Shown here piece after piece: positions 31,483 through 34,192 of a DNA stretch of 34,192 nt. Under the pieces are notes generated by a model. That model did no database searches, was not told where the DNA came from, and was given only the letters and a program-made list of their open reading frames with translations. Each line of letters begins with the position of its first letter. Positions within the stretch are counted from its first letter, which is position 1. A program made the position numbers and the translations under genes. This stretch comes from Kiritimatiellia bacterium (lineage in GTDB: Bacteria; Verrucomicrobiota; Kiritimatiellia; RFP12; UBA1067): contig JAILJX010000016.1 in the NCBI GenBank assembly GCA_024694365.1, positions 1 through 34,192 of the forward strand. Reading direction: 5' to 3'.

Positions 31483-33752
31483 CACCTGCATCGTTCATCG
31501 ACGATCCGAAATGGGCGGATTTCCTTCCTGAATGGAGGGAAAGCGCCAAGACCCGCCATTTGCCGTCCCATGAGGACTGCGTCCGCCTGAACCCGGAAAG
31601 CGCCGCGGAGCATCTGAAGGCCGGGGGCACGCTCGGCAGGATGGACGGCTACGAGGAGCGCCCGGGCCAGCTCGACATGCTCGCCGGCATCGTCAGGGCG
31701 TTCAACTCCCGCGAGCACCTGATGGTCGAGGCCGGAACGGGCGTCGGCAAGTCTCTGGCGTATCTCGTGCCTTCCATCCTCTGGGCATGGGCCAACGATA
31801 CGCCCGTGATCGTGTCTACCGCGACGCGGAACCTGCAGAGCCAGCTGATGCATTCCGACATCCCCAGGGCCGTCAGGATACTCGGCGACGACGCGCCGAA
31901 GTTCAAGGCGGCTCTTCTCAAGGGGCGGGGCAACTATCTCTGCCTCAGGGCCGTGGCCGATTTCTTCGCCGCCGGCTACTGGACGATGTCGCGCGAAGAG
32001 CAGGAGGCGATGCCGGGGTTCATCGACTGGATGCATTCCACGCCCGACGGCGATCTCGATTCGTATGCCGGGCTTCCCCGCGGACTCCTCTCCTGCCCCG
32101 GCGAGGAATGCAGCGGCAGAAGGTGCCCATGGTACTCGCGCTGCTTCGTGTACCGCGCGAGGAAGCGCGCGGCCGAGGCCCATCTTGTCGTCGCCAACCA
32201 CGCGCTCGTCCTTGCCGAAGCCGCAGGCGACGGAGGGTCCATACTGCCCGCCTACGCCCGCGTCGTCTTCGACGAGGCGCACAATCTCGAGAGCATCGCG
32301 ACCGAATTCCTCAGCTTCGAGTTTTCGGTTCCGGGCCTCTCGCGAATCCTCAACAGGCTCATGCGGCGGGGGAAAGGGCGCGGCGGACGCTCGGGCGGAG
32401 TCCTCTCCGCAGTCGAAAGGCAGCTTCAGAAGGGTATTCTCTCCGGAAGCGCCGCGGGCGAGCGCACGCGACGGCTCCTTTCCGAGGCCAACGGGCTTGT
32501 CGTCAAGATGATCTCCGCCGCCGAGGACGTTGCAGACCTCGCTGCCCTGCTGATGCGTCCGCTGAAGAAGGCGGATTCCGTGCGCTACAGGGTGAGCGAA
32601 GGGGCGAGGCGGTATTCCGTGCGGGGGCTTTTCAAGGCGTATGGCGAGGACGAGTGGAATGAAGGCGATCTCATCGCCGCCCAGGCGAGGCTCGAAAACG
32701 AGCTTGCGGCCATGGTGAGGCTTCTCCACGATCTAAGGGATACGCTCAACGCCTCCACCCCCGATGGCGAGTTCAACTATCTCGCGGACCTCGCCGCCCA
32801 GCTGGATGGCGTCGCGGAGAGCCTCGTGGCTTTCGCGAACGAGACGAATTTCGTCCTGAAGGGCGACAGGGACACCCACGCATACTGGGTTGAGCGGATG
32901 CAGGGCGAGAAGCGCCGCCGCAACATCCGTCTCGTCGCCGCCCCGCTTTCGGTGGCGGAAGCTCTCGGAAAGCTTCTTTACGGGGTCAAGGACTCCGTCA
33001 TCCTCTCGTCCGCGACGCTGAGGGTAGGGAGCGACTTCAAATACATGGCGAAAAGGCTCGGATGCGCCGAACGGTTCAAGACCCTCGTGGCGTCTTCGCC
33101 CTTCAACTATCTTCTCCAGGCCGGGGTGTATGCGCCGGACTGCCTGCCCGACCCTGCGGCGGACGCTTCCGCATATGCCGCAGCGCTGGCCGGCCTGATG
33201 AAGGACCTCTTTTCGGCGACCAGGGGCCGCGCGCTCGTTCTTTTCACAAGCTACGAGATGATGAACGCCGTCGCGGCCTCGGCGAGGGGTCCTCTGGCGG
33301 CGGCGGGGATAGGGCTCCTCGTGCAGGGGGAGGGGATTTCGCGGGAATCGATGACCGAAGCGCTGAAGGAGGGCGACAGGACGGTCCTCTTCGGCGCGCA
33401 GTCGTTCTGGGAAGGCGTGGATGTCGCCGGCGAGGCCCTCTCCTGCGTCGTCATAGCCCGTCTTCCCTTCGCCCAGATAGGCGACCCCATAGTCGAGGCG
33501 CGCGGGGAGAAGATCGACCGCGAGGGCGGGAGCTCTTTCAGGGACTACCTTCTTCCCGAGGCCGTGATCAAATTCCGCCAGGGATTCGGACGCCTCATCC
33601 GCACCAAGCGCGACAGGGGGATCGTCGTTGTGACCGACCCCAGGATCGTCACGAAGAACTACGGGGCGATTTTCCGCAAATCGATCCCCGCATCCGTCCA
33701 TACGGTCGCCTCGCAGAGCGAGCTCATGGAGCGCATATCGGACTTTTTCTGA
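31479..33752 (+). CDS. DinG/XPD-like iron-sulfur superfamily 2 DNA helicase
   Basis: These are ATP-dependent 5'-to-3' DNA helicases that remove R-loops, G-quadruplexes or similar structures. The protein is 757 residues. Motif I (VEAGTGVGKS) is near 83-92, and motif II is DEAH at 265-268. The four-cysteine Fe-S domain between them can use C155, C206, C211, C216 and C222, so there is one Cys more than needed. The C-terminal motifs are SATLRVG, FTSYEMMNAVAA, GAQSFWEGVDVAGEAL and FRQGFGRLIRTKRDRG. The start is GTG at 31479 (GTGA overlap with the HIT stop). No N-terminal exonuclease is present, unlike Gram-positive DinG. The last gene of the rightward set; no clear terminator follows. Confidence 0.92.
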   Translation: MTPASFIDDPKWADFLPEWRESAKTRHLPSHEDCVRLNPESAAEHLKAGGTLGRMDGYEERPGQLDMLAGIVRAFNSREHLMVEAGTGVGKSLAYLVPSILWAWANDTPVIVSTATRNLQSQLMHSDIPRAVRILGDDAPKFKAALLKGRGNYLCLRAVADFFAAGYWTMSREEQEAMPGFIDWMHSTPDGDLDSYAGLPRGLLSCPGEECSGRRCPWYSRCFVYRARKRAAEAHLVVANHALVLAEAAGDGGSILPAYARVVFDEAHNLESIATEFLSFEFSVPGLSRILNRLMRRGKGRGGRSGGVLSAVERQLQKGILSGSAAGERTRRLLSEANGLVVKMISAAEDVADLAALLMRPLKKADSVRYRVSEGARRYSVRGLFKAYGEDEWNEGDLIAAQARLENELAAMVRLLHDLRDTLNASTPDGEFNYLADLAAQLDGVAESLVAFANETNFVLKGDRDTHAYWVERMQGEKRRRNIRLVAAPLSVAEALGKLLYGVKDSVILSSATLRVGSDFKYMAKRLGCAERFKTLVASSPFNYLLQAGVYAPDCLPDPAADASAYAAALAGLMKDLFSATRGRALVLFTSYEMMNAVAASARGPLAAAGIGLLVQGEGISRESMTEALKEGDRTVLFGAQSFWEGVDVAGEALSCVVIARLPFAQIGDPIVEARGEKIDREGGSSFRDYLLPEAVIKFRQGFGRLIRTKRDRGIVVVTDPRIVTKNYGAIFRKSIPASVHTVASQSELMERISDFF

Positions 33753-33796
33753 GGCGGTTTCGCGAGGGTAAAGAAAGACGCGACACCAAGCCGACA

Positions 33797-34000
33797 TTAC
33801 AACCACTCTCCAACCACTCTCCAACCAACCCTTAAAAAACCAGCTCTACAACCACTTTCCAACCACTCCTTATTCTCTGAGGATTCTAAAGCCTCGTCTC
33901 TCTTCTCGCAGGGTGCATTGTCGGTGCAGAGTCCGTCGATGCAGCGCCTGCAGGAAGAGACGGGACATGGTGCGTAGCAGGGCATGTCACCCGGCATCAT
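33797..34000 (-). CDS. Small cysteine-rich hypothetical protein
   Basis: The function is unknown. The 67-residue ORF begins MMPGDMPCYAPCP and has a regular Cys pattern in its first 32 residues (C8, C12, C17, C20, C25, C31), which looks like a metal- or disulfide-stabilised small fold. The C-terminal 30 residues are encoded by the 11-bp tandem repeats (GWRVVGEWL end), so the true 3' end may have been altered by repeat growth. Its ATG overlaps the stop of the next upstream ORF (ATGA). Such chains of tiny overlapping genes are common in prophages, but nothing else here proves that. Confidence 0.4.
   Translation of the reverse strand: MMPGDMPCYAPCPVSSCRRCIDGLCTDNAPCEKRDEALESSENKEWLESGCRAGFLRVGWRVVGEWL
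33801..33870. repeat. 11-bp tandem repeats (AACCACTCTCC)
   Basis: AACCACTCTCC occurs twice in tandem (33801-33822), is followed by AACCAACCC, and reappears as AACCACTTTCC-AACCACTCC (33851-33870) after a CTTAAAAAACC spacer. It lies about 50 bp after the helicase stop, in the 3' end of a leftward small ORF. No known repeat family is recognised. Confidence 0.7.
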
Positions 34001-34068
34001 CGCCGGGCCTCTTGAGCGGTGATCGGCGTCGCCCGGCGGCGCTCGGGTTTTCTTTTCGCCTTTTCCAT
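33997..34068 (-). CDS. Very short basic ORF (23 residues), possible gene
   Basis: MEKAKRKPERRRATPITAQEARR is a highly basic 23-residue peptide. It starts 1 bp after the stop of the ORF at the window edge, behind GGAGAGGAGG, a strong ribosome-binding site, and overlaps the next start by 4 bp. The strong ribosome-binding site and tight packing are the only evidence; it may simply couple translation of its neighbours. Confidence 0.35.
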   Translation of the reverse strand: MEKAKRKPERRRATPITAQEARR

Positions 34069-34069
34069 C

Positions 34070-34192
34070 TCAGTCCTCCTCTCCTTCGGCGGTGAGTCGT
34101 TCGGCCATGGCGACTTCATCCTCGACCTTGTCGAGGTCTGCGAGCTTGCTCACCGTCAGGCTTGCGGTCGGCGTCTTCGCGACGGCGAGCTT
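34070..34192 (-). CDS. C-terminal fragment of an unknown protein (cut by window edge)
   Basis: Forty residues read in from the right end (KLAVAKTPTASLTVSKLADL...AERLTAEGEED), acidic at the end and followed by TGA. No family can be named from this. It is included because it is open to the edge and is tightly linked to the two small ORFs after it. Confidence 0.35.
   Translation of the reverse strand, partial: KLAVAKTPTASLTVSKLADLDKVEDEVAMAERLTAEGEED

Overview
The window looks like chromosomal DNA of a GC-rich, Gram-negative gut-type bacterium of the PVC group, most likely a Kiritimatiellota/Verrucomicrobiota-like lineage. That placement is an inference, not proven. It rests on a type III glutamine synthetase, a Bacteroidetes/PVC-style PurF, very long beta-solenoid surface proteins with 'WxGGxSxxWxDxxNW' modules, BspA-type leucine-rich repeats and a secreted repeat zinc-finger-like protein. 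Coding density is high and genes are closely packed. I saw no tRNA, rRNA or CRISPR array.

Region 1 (1-13.9 kb) is a nitrogen-assimilation cluster. A type III glutamine synthetase and a downstream PurF-like amidotransferase run leftward. A PII protein, an ammonium transporter and both glutamate synthase subunits run rightward. The two arms leave a 257-bp intergenic region with two face-to-face, near-consensus sigma-54 (-24/-12) promoters. Between them lies a cluster of TTACATC repeats about equally far from both, probably the shared enhancer. A separate sigma-70 promoter then drives a three-gene proton-translocating transhydrogenase (alpha1, alpha2, beta), a plausible NADPH source for GOGAT. 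The gene after it encodes an exported protein made of three nearly identical 43-residue CxxC...CxxH repeats.

Region 2 (13.9-25.9 kb) is an accessory surface region. Two paralogous giant secreted beta-solenoid proteins each have the same 16-bp upstream element at the same distance from the -10 box. Both have related signal peptides, three 'NW' modules, a short hydrophobic tail ending in Lys, and similar terminators. Between them are a GH30-family glycosidase and a REP-associated HUH transposase (RAYT-like). The transposase has an extra ~190-residue C-terminal region and lies immediately downstream of an array of 16-bp direct repeats and 26-bp palindromic repeats.

Region 3 (25.9-33.8 kb) carries a two-PAS protein, an RluA-type pseudouridine synthase, a secreted LRR/Flg_new-repeat protein, a small lipoprotein, a YiiX-like exported cysteine hydrolase, a HIT-family protein and a DinG/XPD-like iron-sulfur helicase. 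The right edge has short 11-bp tandem repeats and a leftward chain of very small overlapping ORFs of unknown nature.

Across the window all seven sigma-70-type promoters I identified are extended -10 promoters (TG-N-TAnAAT). Three of them lie so close to the start codon that the mRNAs should be leaderless or nearly so.
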